From an uncultured Campylobacter sp. (lineage in GTDB: Bacteria; Campylobacterota; Campylobacteria; Campylobacterales; Campylobacteraceae), in NCBI RefSeq assembly GCF_937997465.1, contig NZ_CALKTQ010000153.1:1-6835 (forward strand): a DNA stretch of 6,835 nt, given 5' to 3'. The notes below the pieces were generated by a model that was not told the DNA's origin, searched no databases, and saw only the letters and a list, made by a program, of their open reading frames with translations. A program made the position numbers and the translations under genes. This document shows positions 5,424-6,835 of the stretch, in pieces. Positions within the stretch are counted from its first letter, which is position 1; each line of letters starts with the position of its first letter.

Positions 5424-6776
5424 ATGACGAAAGAAGAGTATAAAAATTATTTCAAATTTGCTAGCAAACGCTATATCACCTACATCCTGATCACCTGTAC
5501 TGCGCTGATTTTACCGTTTATATCTATCGGCAGAAATCAATTTTTCCTACTAAGCTTTGAGCACAGCGAACTACATCTGTTTTTTGCCAAATTTAACGTC
5601 CAAGAGCTGTTTTTGATGCCTTTCGTGCTCATCATTTTTTTTATTTTTATATTTTTTATGACGAATTTGGGCGGCCGCGTCTGGTGCGGCTGGAGCTGCC
5701 CGCAGACGATATTTCGCGTGATCTACCGCGACCTTATACAAACTAAAATTTTAAAAATCCGCAAGAGCGTCTCAAATAAACAAACGCAGGCTGAGGGCGG
5801 CGTCAAAAACGCGGTAGCTATCGCGATCTGGAGCGTTTTAGCTTTTATCGCAGCGGCAAATTTTCTCTGGTTTTTCGTCCCGCCGCAGGAATTTTTGGCT
5901 CAAATTTTAGACCCCTCCGAGCATAAAATTTTACTCGGAGCTTGGATTGTTATCGCTGCGTTTTTGATATTTGACGTAGCGTTTTTGGGCGAAAATTTTT
6001 GCGTTTACGTCTGCCCCTACGCTAGAGTGCAGTCCGTGATGATCGATTCTGACAGCGTGCAGGTGATCTACGACGAGGCGCGCGGCGGTAAAATTTACGA
6101 TGGTCAAACCAAACTCTGGAAAAAGCCTCCTGAACCGCAAAACGAGTGTACGGGTTGCGAAGCCTGCGTGAAAATTTGCCCGACGCACATCGACATCAGA
6201 AAAGGCATGCAGCTAGAGTGCATAAACTGCCTAGAGTGCGTAGATGCCTGCACCAAAACGATGTCGGGGCTAAATTTGCCTAGCCTAATTAGCTGGACAA
6301 GCTCAAATTCGCTAAAAACCAAGCAAAAAGTGCGGTATCTGCGCTTTAAAACCATCGGTTACTGCGCTGCCATCGCTATCGCCGCAACCGCGCTAACGCT
6401 AATGAGCGCTAAAAAAGAGAGCATGCTGCTAAATATCAACCGCACGAGTGAGCTATACAAGATAAACAAAAGCGGCGAGATCGAAAACGCATACGTGTTT
6501 TTGTTTGAAAACACCGACACTCAGGCGCATGAGTTTTATTTTGACATTAGCTCGGACAAAGCTAAAGCGCCGATAAAAATCGAGCGCCCAAAGGCTCAAA
6601 TTTTGCTAAAAGCGGGCGAAAAAAAGAAAATTGTAGTTGTGCTAAGCGCGCCTAAATCGGCATTTGCTAAGACTGGCGAGCAAACGACGAAGATAGAAAT
6701 CTCCGCCTACGCAGCGGATAACAAAGAAAAGATAAATGTTAAGAGACGGACGATTTTTGCCCATCCAAGTGAGTAA
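5424..6776 (+). CDS. ccoG: Cytochrome c oxidase accessory protein CcoG (RdxA/FixG family)
   Basis: This 450-residue membrane iron-sulfur protein supports assembly of cbb3-type cytochrome oxidase; characterised CcoG acts as a cupric reductase preparing Cu(I) for the CcoN copper centre. Hydrophobic helices lie at about 18-37, 62-82, 131-150, 170-188 and 310-328. Diagnostic cysteine motifs are WCGWSCPQ (87-94, Cys88 and Cys92) and CVYVCPYARVQ (193-203, Cys193 and Cys197). Two 4Fe-4S ferredoxin motifs follow: Cys242/245/248 with Cys252, and Cys266/269/272 with Cys276, separated by the family segment THIDIRKG. After the last helix, residues about 335-450 form the Ig-like C-terminal domain of the family, starting INRTSELYKI. 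The length is within the family's usual range, and nothing is broken. AGGA at 5414-5417 is 6 bases before the ATG. It is divergent from the flavoprotein gene. The ccoNOPQ genes are not in this window. It corresponds to Cj0369c (recalled). Confidence 0.95.
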   Translation: MTKEEYKNYFKFASKRYITYILITCTALILPFISIGRNQFFLLSFEHSELHLFFAKFNVQELFLMPFVLIIFFIFIFFMTNLGGRVWCGWSCPQTIFRVIYRDLIQTKILKIRKSVSNKQTQAEGGVKNAVAIAIWSVLAFIAAANFLWFFVPPQEFLAQILDPSEHKILLGAWIVIAAFLIFDVAFLGENFCVYVCPYARVQSVMIDSDSVQVIYDEARGGKIYDGQTKLWKKPPEPQNECTGCEACVKICPTHIDIRKGMQLECINCLECVDACTKTMSGLNLPSLISWTSSNSLKTKQKVRYLRFKTIGYCAAIAIAATALTLMSAKKESMLLNINRTSELYKINKSGEIENAYVFLFENTDTQAHEFYFDISSDKAKAPIKIERPKAQILLKAGEKKKIVVVLSAPKSAFAKTGEQTTKIEISAYAADNKEKINVKRRTIFAHPSE

Positions 6777-6791
6777 AAAATTATTTTTTTA
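6774..6791 (+). terminator. Weak A/T-only hairpin at the end of ccoG
   Basis: Starting in the stop codon, an A6 run, a short T-T-A turn and a T7 run can fold back on themselves and would end in a U tract. The stem has no G-C pair, so this would be a poor terminator. It is the only candidate visible after ccoG. Confidence 0.3.
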
Positions 6792-6792
6792 T

Positions 6793-6808
6793 AGTATAAT
6801 CATATACT
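6793..6808. promoter_or_regulatory. AT-rich inverted repeat with TATAAT at the window's end
   Basis: AGTATA-ATCA-TATACT is a perfect 6-bp inverted repeat. It contains a plus-strand TATAAT (6795-6800), and a third half-site (AGTATC) occurs at 6821-6826. A minus-strand TATAAT also exists at 6812-6817. This may be a promoter/operator for a gene beyond the window, but chance is possible in such AT-rich sequence. Confidence 0.3.
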
Positions 6809-6835
6809 GACATTATATAAAGTATCAGAATAAAA

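Noticed and set aside
5931..6355. Minus-strand open frames inside ccoG
   Set aside because: They overlap the iron-sulfur motif region of ccoG, which is certain to be coding on the plus strand.
1..6835. Mobile element, CRISPR array or tRNA genes
   Set aside because: I found no transposase, integrase, regularly spaced repeats or cloverleaf-like sequence; the conserved gene order argues for a stable chromosomal region.

Overview
The window looks like a chromosomal segment of a Campylobacter or a close epsilonproteobacterial relative. The ribosomal protein S21 sequence, the lipoprotein of the Campylobacter UPF0323 type and the gene order all point that way. From memory, C. jejuni has ccoG/rdxA-like Cj0369c, rpsU Cj0370, UPF0323 lipoprotein Cj0371, glutathionylspermidine-synthase-like Cj0372 and D-2-hydroxyacid dehydrogenase Cj0373 in a row. 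All five are here in the same order. Base composition is clearly richer in G+C than C. jejuni, which suggests the C. showae/rectus/curvus/concisus side of the genus; this species guess is inference only. The hexamer AAATTT is strikingly common throughout.

Layout. Positions 1-3396 hold a tight four-gene minus-strand operon. In order of transcription it encodes a helix-turn-helix/coiled-coil protein (3396-2731), a lipoprotein with a serine tail ending in Gly-Gly (2734-2090), an ATP-grasp ligase of the glutathionylspermidine synthase/YgiC family (2087-909), and a D-2-hydroxyacid dehydrogenase (899 to beyond position 1, truncated by the window). The junctions are a 4-base overlap, a 2-base gap and a 9-base gap. 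A promoter-like -10 box lies just upstream. Next comes rpsU (3718-3506, minus) with its own perfect -10 box and a strong intrinsic terminator that separates it from the operon. A Tat-exported FAD-dependent oxidoreductase of the fumarate reductase/flavocytochrome c family (5292-3808, minus) follows. A short divergent promoter region (5293-5423) separates it from ccoG (5424-6776, plus), the cbb3 oxidase assembly iron-sulfur membrane protein. The last 59 bases are AT-rich intergenic DNA. No stretch above about 300 bases lacks a gene, and I see no tRNA, rRNA, CRISPR array or insertion sequence.

How the genes may work together. The lipoprotein and ATP-grasp ligase form the pair known elsewhere as ygiB-ygiC and yjfM-yjfC; the ligase may modify a peptide or protein, possibly the lipoprotein's own Gly-Gly end (inference). 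The HTH protein may regulate the operon or have another DNA-associated role. The flavoprotein and ccoG are both linked to respiration: CcoG supports copper insertion into cytochrome cbb3 oxidase, and the flavoprotein probably reduces an unknown small molecule in the periplasm. Relative to the C. jejuni order recalled above, the flavoprotein and the HTH gene are the two extra genes.
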